A stretch of DNA of 64,000 bases from Escherichia marmotae (GTDB taxonomy: Bacteria > Pseudomonadota > Gammaproteobacteria > Enterobacterales > Enterobacteriaceae), in NCBI RefSeq assembly GCF_002900365.1, contig NZ_CP025979.1:744001-808000 (forward strand). The letters run 5' to 3'. A program made the position numbers and the translations under genes. The notes below the pieces were generated by a model that ran no database searches, had not been told where the DNA came from, and saw only the letters and a list, made by a program, of their open reading frames with translations. Position 1 is the stretch's first letter, and each line of letters opens with the position of its first letter. Positions 46,863 through 55,159 of the stretch are shown here, piece after piece.

Positions 46863-48395
46863 ATGCGAATTGGAATACCAAGAGAACGGTTAACCAATGA
46901 AACCCGTGTTGCAGCAACGCCCAAAACAGTGGAGCAGTTGCTGAAACTGGGTTTTACCGTCGCGGTAGAGAGCGGCGCGGGTCAACTGGCAAGTTTTGAC
47001 GATAAAGCGTTTGTGCAAGCGGGCGCTGAAATAGTAGAAGGGAATAACGTCTGGCAGTCAGATATCATTCTGAAGGTCAATGCGCCGTTAGATGATGAAA
47101 TTGCGTTACTGAATCCAGGAACAACGCTGGTGAGTTTTATCTGGCCTGCGCTGAATCCGGAGCTAATGCAAAAGCTTGCGGAACGTAACGTCACCGTGAT
47201 GGCGATGGACTCCGTACCGCGTATCTCACGCGCGCAATCACTGGACGCGTTAAGTTCGATGGCGAACATCGCCGGCTATCGCGCCATTGTTGAGGCGGCG
47301 CATGAGTTTGGGCGTTTCTTTACCGGGCAAATCACCGCGGCAGGTAAAGTGCCTCCGGCAAAAGTGATGGTGATTGGTGCGGGTGTTGCGGGTCTCGCGG
47401 CCATTGGTGCGGCAAACAGTCTCGGTGCGATTGTGCGTGCGTTTGATACCCGCCCGGAAGTGAAAGAACAAGTTCAAAGTATGGGCGCGGAATTCCTCGA
47501 ACTGGATTTCAAAGAAGAAGCAGGCAGCGGCGATGGCTATGCCAAAGTGATGTCGGAAGCGTTCATCAAGGCAGAAATGGAACTCTTTGCTGCGCAGGCA
47601 AAAGAGGTCGATATCATTGTGACCACCGCGCTTATTCCAGGTAAACCGGCACCGAAACTGATTACCCGCGAAATGGTTGACTCCATGAAGTCGGGCAGTG
47701 TGATTGTCGATCTGGCCGCACAAAACGGCGGTAACTGTGAATACACCGTGCCGGGTGAAATCTTCACTACGGAAAATGGCGTCAAAGTGATTGGTTATAC
47801 CGATCTTCCGGGGCGTCTGCCAACACAATCCTCACAGCTTTACGGCACCAACCTTGTCAATCTGCTGAAGCTGTTGTGCAAGGAGAAAGACGGCAACATT
47901 ACTGTTGATTTTGATGATGTAGTGATTCGCGGCGTGACCGTGATTCGTGCTGGCGAAATTACCTGGCCGGCACCGCCGATTCAGGTTTCAGCCCAGCCAC
48001 AGGCGACACAGAAAGCCGCACCGGAAGTCAAAGCTGAGGAAAAATGCACCTGTTCACCGTGGCGTAAATACGCCCTGATGGCGTTGGCAATCATCCTCTT
48101 CGGTTGGCTGGCAAATGTTGCACCAAAAGAGTTCCTCGGGCATTTCACCGTGTTCGCGCTGGCGTGCGTTGTGGGCTATTACGTGGTGTGGAATGTATCG
48201 CACGCGCTACATACGCCGCTGATGTCGGTCACCAACGCGATTTCAGGGATTATTGTTGTCGGAGCACTGTTGCAGATTGGCCAGGGCGGCTGGGTTAGCT
48301 TCCTTAGTTTTATCGCGGTGCTTATAGCCAGCATTAATATTTTCGGTGGCTTCACCGTGACTCAGCGTATGCTGAAAATGTTCCGCAAAAACTAA
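46863..48395 (+). CDS. pntA: NAD(P) transhydrogenase alpha subunit PntA
   Basis: A 510-residue subunit of the proton-translocating transhydrogenase, which makes NADPH from NADH using proton motive force. The N-terminal soluble dI domain binds NAD(H): GAGVAGLAAIGAANSLGAIV, then the RPEVKEQVQSMGAEFLELDF stretch and the mobile loop. Four C-terminal helices (about residues 400-510) form part of the membrane domain. The ATG at 46863 follows GGAAGGG; an upstream in-frame start adds 18 non-conserved residues. pntB follows ten bases later. Confidence 0.97.
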   Translation: MRIGIPRERLTNETRVAATPKTVEQLLKLGFTVAVESGAGQLASFDDKAFVQAGAEIVEGNNVWQSDIILKVNAPLDDEIALLNPGTTLVSFIWPALNPELMQKLAERNVTVMAMDSVPRISRAQSLDALSSMANIAGYRAIVEAAHEFGRFFTGQITAAGKVPPAKVMVIGAGVAGLAAIGAANSLGAIVRAFDTRPEVKEQVQSMGAEFLELDFKEEAGSGDGYAKVMSEAFIKAEMELFAAQAKEVDIIVTTALIPGKPAPKLITREMVDSMKSGSVIVDLAAQNGGNCEYTVPGEIFTTENGVKVIGYTDLPGRLPTQSSQLYGTNLVNLLKLLCKEKDGNITVDFDDVVIRGVTVIRAGEITWPAPPIQVSAQPQATQKAAPEVKAEEKCTCSPWRKYALMALAIILFGWLANVAPKEFLGHFTVFALACVVGYYVVWNVSHALHTPLMSVTNAISGIIVVGALLQIGQGGWVSFLSFIAVLIASINIFGGFTVTQRMLKMFRKN

Positions 48396-48405
48396 GGGGT
48401 AACAT

Positions 48406-49794
48406 ATGTCTGGAGGATTAGTTACAGCTGCATACATTGTTGCCGCGATCCTGTTTATCTTCAGCCTGGCCGGGCTTTCGAAACATGAAACCTCTCGCCA
48501 GGGTAACAACTTCGGTATCGCCGGGATGGCGATTGCGTTAATCGCTACTATTTTGGGGCCGGATAATGGCAATGTTGGTTGGATCTTGCTGGCGATGGTC
48601 ATCGGTGGCGCAATTGGTATCCGCTTGGCGAAGAAGGTCGAAATGACTGAAATGCCGGAACTGGTGGCGATCCTGCATAGTTTTGTGGGGCTGGCGGCGG
48701 TGCTGGTTGGTTTTAATAGCTATCTGCATCACGATGCGGATATGGCTCCGATTCTGGCCAACATTCACCTGACGGAAGTATTCCTCGGTATCTTCATTGG
48801 TGCGGTGACCTTCACCGGCTCGGTCGTGGCATTCGGTAAGTTGTGCGGCAAAATTTCGTCTAAACCGCTGATGCTGCCAAACCGTCACAAAATGAATCTG
48901 GCTGCTCTGGTCGTTTCCTTCCTGCTGCTGATTGTGTTTGTCCGCACCGAAAGCGTTGGCCTGCAAGTTCTGGCATTGCTGATAATGACCGCCATTGCAC
49001 TGGTCTTCGGCTGGCATTTAGTGGCTTCCATCGGTGGCGCAGATATGCCAGTGGTGGTGTCGATGCTGAACTCTTACTCTGGTTGGGCGGCAGCGGCCGC
49101 GGGCTTTATGCTCAGCAACGACTTGCTGATTGTGACCGGTGCGCTGGTCGGTTCTTCGGGGGCAATCCTTTCTTACATCATGTGTAAGGCGATGAACCGT
49201 TCCTTTATCAGCGTCATTGCGGGTGGTTTCGGCACCGATGGTTCCTCTACCGGCGACGATCAGGAAGTGGGTGAACATCGCGAAATTACGGCGGAAGAGA
49301 CGGCGGAACTGCTGAAAAATTCGCATTCAGTGATCATCACCCCTGGTTACGGCATGGCAGTCGCGCAGGCGCAATATCCGGTGGCAGAAATCACCGAGAA
49401 ACTGCGTGCCCGCGGTATCAACGTGCGTTTCGGTATTCACCCGGTTGCGGGGCGTTTGCCTGGGCATATGAACGTATTGCTGGCAGAAGCGAAAGTGCCG
49501 TATGACATCGTGCTGGAAATGGACGAGATCAACGATGACTTTGCTGATACCGATACCGTGCTGGTAATTGGTGCGAACGATACGGTTAACCCGGCGGCGC
49601 AGGACGATCCGAAAAGCCCAATTGCCGGTATGCCTGTGCTGGAAGTGTGGAAAGCGCAGAACGTGATTGTCTTTAAACGTTCGATGAACACCGGCTATGC
49701 TGGTGTGCAAAACCCGCTGTTTTTCAAGGAAAACACCCACATGCTGTTTGGTGACGCCAAAGCCAGCGTGGATGCGATTCTGAAAGCACTGTAA
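48406..49794 (+). CDS. pntB: NAD(P) transhydrogenase beta subunit PntB
   Basis: A 462-residue subunit with nine predicted helices forming the rest of the proton channel (including His in AILHSFVGLAAVLVG), and the C-terminal NADP(H)-binding dIII domain with the fingerprint GYGMAVAQAQYPVAE and GANDTVNPAAQDDP. Partner of PntA in one operon; a hairpin follows the stop. Confidence 0.98.
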   Translation: MSGGLVTAAYIVAAILFIFSLAGLSKHETSRQGNNFGIAGMAIALIATILGPDNGNVGWILLAMVIGGAIGIRLAKKVEMTEMPELVAILHSFVGLAAVLVGFNSYLHHDADMAPILANIHLTEVFLGIFIGAVTFTGSVVAFGKLCGKISSKPLMLPNRHKMNLAALVVSFLLLIVFVRTESVGLQVLALLIMTAIALVFGWHLVASIGGADMPVVVSMLNSYSGWAAAAAGFMLSNDLLIVTGALVGSSGAILSYIMCKAMNRSFISVIAGGFGTDGSSTGDDQEVGEHREITAEETAELLKNSHSVIITPGYGMAVAQAQYPVAEITEKLRARGINVRFGIHPVAGRLPGHMNVLLAEAKVPYDIVLEMDEINDDFADTDTVLVIGANDTVNPAAQDDPKSPIAGMPVLEVWKAQNVIVFKRSMNTGYAGVQNPLFFKENTHMLFGDAKASVDAILKAL

Positions 49795-49798
49795 CCTC

Positions 49799-49820
49799 AA
49801 CGGCCTCTGCGGAGGCCGTT
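49799..49820. terminator. Hairpin between convergent pntB and tqsA
   Basis: AACGGCCTC (49799-49807), loop TGCG, GAGGCCGTT (49812-49820), then ACTCTTTCTT on the plus strand. It overlaps the tqsA stop codon. Confidence 0.65.
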
Positions 49821-50853
49821 ACTCTTTCTTGAGATCGCTTAACAGCACGGCGATGCTTTGACCTCCCGCTGTTTGTTCAAGCGCAATTTTGACAATAATC
49901 GTCAACGGCACCGAAAGCAGCATCCCCACCGGTCCTAACAACCATCCCCAAAAAATTAACGACAAAAAGACCACCAGTGTGGAAAGCCCCAATCCGCGTC
50001 CCATAATGCGTGGTTCCAGAATATTACCGAAGACCAGATTAATCAGCAGATATCCCGCCAGCACCAACAACGCTTCGTAGAAACCATTAAACACCAGTAC
50101 CTGGGCGATAGGGGGAATAGCCGCAAGGACCGAACCAATATTAGGAATGTAATTAAGCGCAAAGGCCAGCAATCCCCAGACAAAAGCAAAGCGAACGTCC
50201 AGTGCTGCGAGCATCGCCCAGGCGACCAGTCCGGTGATGATGCTGATGGCCGTTTTCAGCACCAGGTAATGCGACACACTGTCAATCGCGCGCTGAATCG
50301 CCGCCATTCCTTCGACCGGACGTGCCATCATTTGCTGGAGTTTGCCGGGCAGTTGCGGAACTTCGAGCAGCATAAACAGCACCGTCAACAGCAATAAAAA
50401 TATTGATGACATGGCGTTAGATAACTGCGTCAGTAAGTTGGTCAGTAACGTCATCGCCGCGTTCGGGTCAATGTAATGCGCCAGTTGGTCAACTGAGACA
50501 TCAATACCCACGCGCTGTAATAAAGGCTCCAGAGCTTGCAGAGGCTTTATGATTGAGCTGCGATACTGTGGCAAAGTGCGGGTCAGTTCATTGAGTGTTG
50601 AGCCGAGATAGGCCAGCATAAGCACCATCGCCATTACGATGATGGTCATTAAAATCGACACCGCCAGTACGCGCGGTACTCGCCAGCGAACCATGCGTTG
50701 TACCAGCGGGTTAAGAATGACTGCGATAAATAGGGCGAGGATAAAGGGGACGATGATATCGGCGGCAAACCGGATACCGCAGAGAATAATGACCAGCATT
50801 CCCAACATAATGACGATTTTTAGGCCATTGAGCGTGATGATCGGCTTTGCCAT
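49819..50853 (-). CDS. tqsA: TqsA, autoinducer-2 exporter family (AI-2E) membrane protein
   Basis: A 344-residue protein of the AI-2E (UPF0118) family with about seven to eight helices in two groups. In E. coli TqsA exports the quorum signal AI-2 and affects biofilm. Conserved features include the FAFVWGLLAFALNYIPNIGS segment and NLVFGNILEPRIMGRGLGLS near the C-terminus. Divergent from mdtJI. Confidence 0.94.
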   Translation of the reverse strand: MAKPIITLNGLKIVIMLGMLVIILCGIRFAADIIVPFILALFIAVILNPLVQRMVRWRVPRVLAVSILMTIIVMAMVLMLAYLGSTLNELTRTLPQYRSSIIKPLQALEPLLQRVGIDVSVDQLAHYIDPNAAMTLLTNLLTQLSNAMSSIFLLLLTVLFMLLEVPQLPGKLQQMMARPVEGMAAIQRAIDSVSHYLVLKTAISIITGLVAWAMLAALDVRFAFVWGLLAFALNYIPNIGSVLAAIPPIAQVLVFNGFYEALLVLAGYLLINLVFGNILEPRIMGRGLGLSTLVVFLSLIFWGWLLGPVGMLLSVPLTIIVKIALEQTAGGQSIAVLLSDLKKE

Positions 50854-51047
50854 GTTTATCCCCGTTTTTTTCTTCGCTAATAATATTTTTTCTGCGGCAT
50901 TATAACGAAAATCAAACTACTCAGGTAAAGATATGAAAATGTTTTGAGTTAATTCTTAAGCTATGATACAAATCAGGCGTGTACAACTACCGAGGACAAT
51001 TATCATCCGCGATGACGAGAAGCAACACTGCGGATAATTGTAATATT

Positions 51048-51149
51048 ATGGACAATTTGTTCAGGACGTTATTTTCTACATTTACCCATCTTCGTACCTC
51101 ATCCAGCATCTTGCTCGCAGGCGAGCAACACTGGCGCAACGCGCTTTAG
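51048..51149 (+). CDS. mdtU: Upstream small ORF of mdtJI (MdtU-like leader peptide)
   Basis: A 33-residue frame beginning MDNLFRTLFSTFTHLRTSS and ending RNAL lies in the mdtJI leader, about 105 bp before mdtJ. An in-frame ATG at 51012 would give 45 residues. It fits the mdtU upstream ORF reported for E. coli, where ribosomes respond to spermidine and control Rho-dependent termination before mdtJI. I assign the symbol from position and size; the exact published start is not certain to me. It accounts for most of the 401-bp tqsA-mdtJ gap. Confidence 0.6.
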   Translation: MDNLFRTLFSTFTHLRTSSSILLAGEQHWRNAL

Positions 51150-51254
51150 TCCTTTCTTCTGTCAAAGCTGGCGCTCTGCGCTGGACTGAATACTTTTCTT
51201 TGGTTTCGCTGAATTCAGCGAACATTAAAATAATTCTCTTGCAGGGGAAGGACG

Positions 51255-51620
51255 ATGTATATTTATTGGGTTTTATTAGGTCTGGCTATTGCCACAGAAA
51301 TTACCGGAACGCTGTCAATGAAATGGGCGAGCGTCAGTAACGGTAACGGTGGATTTATTTTAATGCTGGTGATGATTTCACTGTCATATATTTTTCTTTC
51401 ATTCGCCGTGAAAAAAATAGCGCTTGGTGTGGCTTATGCTCTGTGGGAAGGCATCGGTATTTTATTTATTACGCTATTTAGCGTTCTGTTATTCGATGAA
51501 AGCTTATCGCTGCTAAAAATTGCCGGGTTAACAACCCTGGTTGTCGGGATTGTGTTGATTAAATCTGGTACACGCAAAGTACGTAAACCCTCGCTGGAGG
51601 TGAACCGTGGCGCAGTTTGA
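51255..51620 (+). CDS. mdtJ: MdtJ, spermidine exporter subunit (SMR family)
   Basis: A 121-residue small multidrug resistance protein with four helices. Glu15 in the first helix (LAIATEITGTLSMKWA) is the SMR proton/substrate site, and GVAYALWEGIGILF is the family signature in helix 3. It works as a heterodimer with MdtI to excrete spermidine and is predicted to insert in the opposite topology. The mdtI start overlaps its end by 14 bases. Confidence 0.96.
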   Translation: MYIYWVLLGLAIATEITGTLSMKWASVSNGNGGFILMLVMISLSYIFLSFAVKKIALGVAYALWEGIGILFITLFSVLLFDESLSLLKIAGLTTLVVGIVLIKSGTRKVRKPSLEVNRGAV

Positions 51621-51936
51621 ATGGGTTCATGCCGCCTGGTTGGCACTGGCAACTGTGCTGGAAATCATGGCTAACGTCTTTTTGAAATTTTCTGACGGCT
51701 TTCGCCGCAAAGTTTATGGCTTGCTCTCGCTGGCGGCGGTGCTTGCTGCCTTTAGCGCGCTTTCGCAGGCCGTTAAAGGGATCGACTTGTCTGTAGCCTA
51801 TGCATTGTGGGGTGGGTTTGGTATTACCGCCACTTTAGCTGCGGGGTGGATCTTGTTTGGTCAACGTTTAAATCGCAAAGGCTGGGTTGGCCTGATCTTG
51901 CTATTGGCCGGAATGATCATGGTGAAACTCGCCTGA
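51607..51936 (+). CDS. mdtI: MdtI, spermidine exporter subunit (SMR family)
   Basis: A 109-residue SMR partner of MdtJ; GTG start overlapping mdtJ, coupled translation. Four helices, with the essential acidic residue in LATVLEIMANVFLKF (Glu19) and the SVAYALWGGFGI signature. A terminator follows directly after the stop. Confidence 0.96.
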   Translation: MAQFEWVHAAWLALATVLEIMANVFLKFSDGFRRKVYGLLSLAAVLAAFSALSQAVKGIDLSVAYALWGGFGITATLAAGWILFGQRLNRKGWVGLILLLAGMIMVKLA

Positions 51937-51941
51937 TGACC

Positions 51942-51970
51942 ACGCTGCCCGACAATGCGGGCAGCGTTTG
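51942..51970. terminator. Terminator between mdtI and convergent ydgD
   Basis: ACGCTGCCCG (51942-51951) pairs with CGGGCAGCGT (51958-51967), followed by TTG. Good GC stem with a short T-tract. Confidence 0.7.
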
Positions 51971-51974
51971 AACA

Positions 51975-52796
51975 TTATTGCCGGGTCAGTTCTTCTAACT
52001 TGTCGCGAAAACCGGTGACAGAAATGGCCCGGTTATCGGCGCGCCAGCGATCTTTCGCTGCAGGAGCTGAACTTTGCACACCAATTAACTGCCAGCCGTC
52101 ATCAGTATGCAGCATTAGTGGCGAACCGCTGTCACCCGGTAGGGTATCGCACTGATGCGACATCACTGAGGTTTGCGCCCAGCCAGTCACTTCGCAATTT
52201 TGATGGCTGTATAAGGTATCAAGATGATCTTCGGGATACCCCGCTTGAGTCACTTTACGACCAGCCGCTTTTAATGCGGCGGTAAGCGCGGCTTTATCTC
52301 CCTCAAATAATGGCAACGGCGTAATACCAGAAGGGGGATTGCGCAGCACAATCAAACCGAAATCCCACGGCGCGGCTGCGGGCGGGACAATCCAGCCATC
52401 ACCATCAGCCTTTAACCGTTTCCCTAGCGTCGGATCAACACGACCTTCAATATCGTGGATCTCATAGCGCCATAGCCCTTTATTCGAAACAAAACGCAGC
52501 GCAATTGCTTTGTCTGGTTTACCTTTTGGTGGCGTTAATAAACAGTGGCCCGCAGTTAATGCGAGATTAGGCGCAATCAGCGTCGCCGTACATAAATTGC
52601 CGCTGGCCGTTTCCAGTTGCCCAACCGCATCCCACGGCGATTGGGTCGTGTTATTTACCGGTACACGATCATCATGACCAAAAAATAGGGTGCTGACCTC
52701 ATCATGAGCCGATTTAGGATCGTCCGGTTTATCCGCAAACACAAATGCAGATGTCAGACTAATTGCACCCAGTACTACAGCAATGGTTGTACGCAT
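51975..52796 (-). CDS. ydgD: YdgD, trypsin-like periplasmic serine protease homologue
   Basis: A 273-residue S1-type protein with a signal peptide (cleavage after about VFA-D, residue 21). The triad regions can be seen: TAGHCL with the catalytic His, a central Asp in the WDFGLIVL segment, and CDTLPGDSGSPLML with the catalytic Ser in GDSG. Substrate and role are unknown. Minus strand, downstream of ydgU and asr. Confidence 0.92.
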   Translation of the reverse strand: MRTTIAVVLGAISLTSAFVFADKPDDPKSAHDEVSTLFFGHDDRVPVNNTTQSPWDAVGQLETASGNLCTATLIAPNLALTAGHCLLTPPKGKPDKAIALRFVSNKGLWRYEIHDIEGRVDPTLGKRLKADGDGWIVPPAAAPWDFGLIVLRNPPSGITPLPLFEGDKAALTAALKAAGRKVTQAGYPEDHLDTLYSHQNCEVTGWAQTSVMSHQCDTLPGDSGSPLMLHTDDGWQLIGVQSSAPAAKDRWRADNRAISVTGFRDKLEELTRQ

Positions 52797-52895
52797 ATCA
52801 CACTCTGGCGAGTAATTATGATTATTAAAAGCAAACCCTCGTAAATACTATAGACGGGACGGGATGAAAGTGGGAGTAAAATCAGATAACTACGC

Positions 52896-52979
52896 TCAGG
52901 AAAGATAAAAACGGGCGGCAATCAGCGCACATAAAATAAGGATGATAAGAATGAACTCAAAGCGATAACGGCCCACCAT
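52896..52979 (-). CDS. ydgU: YdgU, 27-residue small membrane protein
   Basis: A very short gene encoding a 27-residue peptide starting MVGRYRFEFILIILILCAL and ending FYLS: a basic N-terminus followed by one membrane helix. It matches the small protein YdgU described downstream of asr in E. coli and reported as acid-inducible with it. It lies about 90 bp past the asr stop on the same strand. Confidence 0.88.
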   Translation of the reverse strand: MVGRYRFEFILIILILCALIAARFYLS

Positions 52980-52997
52980 AGTACCCTCCGCTAAAGG

Positions 52998-53026
52998 CGG
53001 TGCTAAACGTTACCCGCTTAGCACCG
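52998..53026 (-). terminator. Hairpin between asr and ydgU
   Basis: CGGTGCTAA and TTAGCACCG (nine paired bases, 11-base loop). On the minus strand it lies after asr and before ydgU, so it may attenuate read-through or protect the asr 3' end. No strong T-run. Confidence 0.45.
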
Positions 53027-53071
53027 TAATTTTCAGGCGCGAGGGGGCGCGCCACTATTGCTGTCGAAAAC

Positions 53072-53377
53072 TTATGCGGCTGGCTGTGCTGCAGGTTTTG
53101 TCGGTTGTTGCTGGCTGTGTTTTTTGCTGTGCTTTTTGGCGGCCTGTGCTTTTTGCTCAGGTGCTTTCTGTTCAGTTTTTGCTTTTTTATGATGTTTTTT
53201 AGCCGCTTGCGCTTTCTGGGCGGGCGCTGCTTTATGCTGTTTTTTATGATGAATGGTTTTTGCAGGCGCTGCTTTGGTAGCAGCAGTCGGAGCAGGCGTG
53301 GTCGCAGTCTCTGCGGCAAAGGCAGCAGAAGAGAGACCCATAGCAGCGGCAACAACCAGAGCTAATACTTTTTTCAT
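53072..53377 (-). CDS. asr: Asr, acid shock protein
   Basis: A 101-residue basic secreted protein strongly induced at low pH. Signal peptide to about residue 21 (SSAAFA), then low-complexity sequence rich in Ala, Lys, His, Gln and Pro with repeats such as APAQKAQAAKKHHKK and APEQKAQAAKKHSKK. I chose the ATG at 53377; one two codons upstream (MTMKK) is also possible, and the longer open frame has no signal-peptide start. It is controlled by RstA in E. coli, and an RstA box lies upstream. Confidence 0.95.
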   Translation of the reverse strand: MKKVLALVVAAAMGLSSAAFAAETATTPAPTAATKAAPAKTIHHKKQHKAAPAQKAQAAKKHHKKAKTEQKAPEQKAQAAKKHSKKHSQQQPTKPAAQPAA

Positions 53378-53480
53378 TGTCATACCCTCAATTTGGTTTT
53401 TTATGCAACCCCACTGCGGGGCCGATGTAATGACTATATCTCTGGAAATAGCAGGCTTCCGTGAGTGGTTGGTTTCGGCA

Positions 53481-53494
53481 TGTAACGATATGTA
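53481..53494 (-). promoter_or_regulatory. RstA box upstream of asr
   Basis: On the minus strand TACATATCGTTACA fits the RstA consensus TACATNTNGTTACA at every defined position. It ends 104 bp upstream of the asr start. RstA is the known acid-stress activator of asr; in this genome RstA is fused to RstB. Confidence 0.85.
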
Positions 53495-53574
53495 CAAAGC
53501 GAGTAGCGATGACGTGAGAAATAATAACGCATTGTGACTTAAGGAGATTTTCCCACCAATATCGGTAGTATTGA

Positions 53575-53602
53575 TTGACTTAACTTTTTCATTACCTATA
53601 AA
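53575..53602 (+). promoter_or_regulatory. Sigma-70-like promoter on the plus strand between asr and ynfM
   Basis: TTGACT (53575-53580) and TATAAA (53597-53602) with a 16-bp spacer. It points away from asr into the 53610-53800 gap, where there is a short open frame and an intrinsic terminator. Confidence 0.5.
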
Positions 53603-53631
53603 TTGGTAGAATCACCGTGTATTAACAATAA

Positions 53632-53753
53632 ATGACACACAGAAAAATGAATCCGTTTATTTGGGGGTGCTTATTATCCTGATGGCGTTAGATGCACTGC
53701 GGGAAATGGCCGGCACTTCGTCTATTTTGGGATGGTTATTAACGTTGAGTTGA
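53632..53753 (+). other. Candidate small gene (two overlapping short frames meeting at a G5 run)
   Basis: Frame 1 starts at ATG 53632 (second ATG 53647) and encodes MTHRKMNPFIWG before stopping at 53682. Frame 2 is open through GVLIILMALDALREMAG to LLTLS and stops at 53751; its first ATG is 53682. One extra G in GGGGG (53663-53667) would join them into a 40-residue protein with one membrane helix. It sits between a promoter-like sequence and a plus-strand terminator. I do not recognise it. It could be a frameshifted small membrane protein, a 23-residue peptide from ATG 53682, or a non-coding RNA. Confidence 0.35.
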
Positions 53754-53758
53754 GCAGA

Positions 53759-53799
53759 CAATAAGCCCGGACAGGTTTTAACTCAGTCCGGGCTTATTT
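53759..53799 (+). terminator. Intrinsic terminator reading plus, abutting the ynfM 3' end
   Basis: AATAAGCCCGGAC and GTCCGGGCTTATT form a 13-bp stem with a 13-base loop, followed by TTTC on the plus strand. The T-tract lies on the plus side, so it suits the small plus-strand unit; it may also end ynfM transcripts. Confidence 0.7.
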
Positions 53800-53800
53800 T

Positions 53801-55053
53801 TCAGGCGTGCAGGCGATGATGTAAACGTGTTCCGACCAGAATAGAGACCACCAACATCACGGCAATAAATGCACCGACGCCGTTCCAGCCATAGTTATGC
53901 CAGAAGACGCCACCTAATGTCCCTGCAATACTTGAACCCAGATAGTAACAAAATAGATACAGCGAGGAAGCCTGGCCTCTGGCGCGTTTAGCACGTGGGC
54001 CAATCCAGCTACTGGCGACAGAGTGAGCGGCAAAGAATCCTGTAGAGAAAAGCATCATACCGGCAAAATCAACCACAGTGGGTTGAACAATGTCAGGAGA
54101 AGGCCAAAAAGCATGACACCTGTCGAAAATAACATCACCGGACCACGACCGAAGCGGGTAGTCATGGTGCCTGCTTTTGGCGAACTCCAGGTGCCAGTCA
54201 AATAGACTAGCGATAATAAGCCAACCACGGCCTGACTGACATGCCAGGGGGGAAGCATCAACCGATAACCAATGTAATTAAACAGAGTGACGAACGACCC
54301 CATCAGCAAAAAACCTTCGACGAATAATAAGGGTAATCCCTGATCACGGCAGTGCAGACGGAAGTTAATAAACAGCGTTTTTGGGCGCAACGAGGATGGG
54401 CGGAAATGGCGTGACTCCGGGAGGATTTTCCAGAACATTAACGCTGAGGTCAGAGCGAAACAGCCAATAACCGCCAGAGCAATTCGCCAGTTAAAGAAGT
54501 CAGTAAATACCCCGCTGATTAAGCGCCCACTCATACCGCCAATTGAGTTGCCGCTGATGTACAGCCCCATTGAAAATGCCACAAAACTGGGGTGGATCTC
54601 TTCGCTAAGGTAGGTCATGCCAACGGCAGCTACACCGCTTAACGACAGACCAATCAAGGCGCGCATAATCAAAATACCGAGCCAGCTAGTCATCATCGTC
54701 GAAAGTAACGTGCAGATGGAGGCCAACAGTAGTGCCGTCACCATCACCGGCTTGCGACCTATGGCATCGGAAAGTGGGCCAGTAAATAGTAAACCAATGG
54801 CAAGCATGATCGTTGAAATTGACAGTGAAATACTACTGTTAGCAGGCGTTAAGCCAAATTCTTGCGAAAGCACCGGAAGAATAGGCTGCACACAATAAAG
54901 AAGCGCAAAGGTTGCCAGCCCGGCCGAGAATAGAGCCAGAGTGACACGCATAAATTGCGGCGTACCGCGTTTAATGAATTCGTTTGTCCGGGAAAGGTTT
55001 TTCTTGTCAGTGTCACTTGCCGGAGTGCCATCAACAGTTGTAGTACGACTCAC
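53801..55053 (-). pseudogene. ynfM: ynfM, MFS transporter (arabinose-efflux type), frameshifted
   Basis: YnfM is normally 417 residues with 12 helices. From ATG 55053 the frame matches through ten or so helices, including the MFS motif GPLSDAIGRKPVMVTALLLA, to WLIL, then reads PV and stops at 54055. The remainder, GMMLFSTGFFAAHSVASSWI to the natural end RLHA, continues in another frame to 53801. Loss of one T from a run (now TTTT on the minus strand at 54065-54068) explains it. The truncated product lacks the last two to three helices and is unlikely to work. Divergent from ynfL, a LysR gene that probably regulates it. Confidence 0.87.
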
Positions 55054-55159
55054 TTGAAATCCTTGCTAAATATGCCCGTGATGTGGGATTAGGAATAGAT
55101 TAGGAAAATCGAATTGTTATGTCTAATATATTAATAGTCTCAAATAAGATGTTTAAAGT

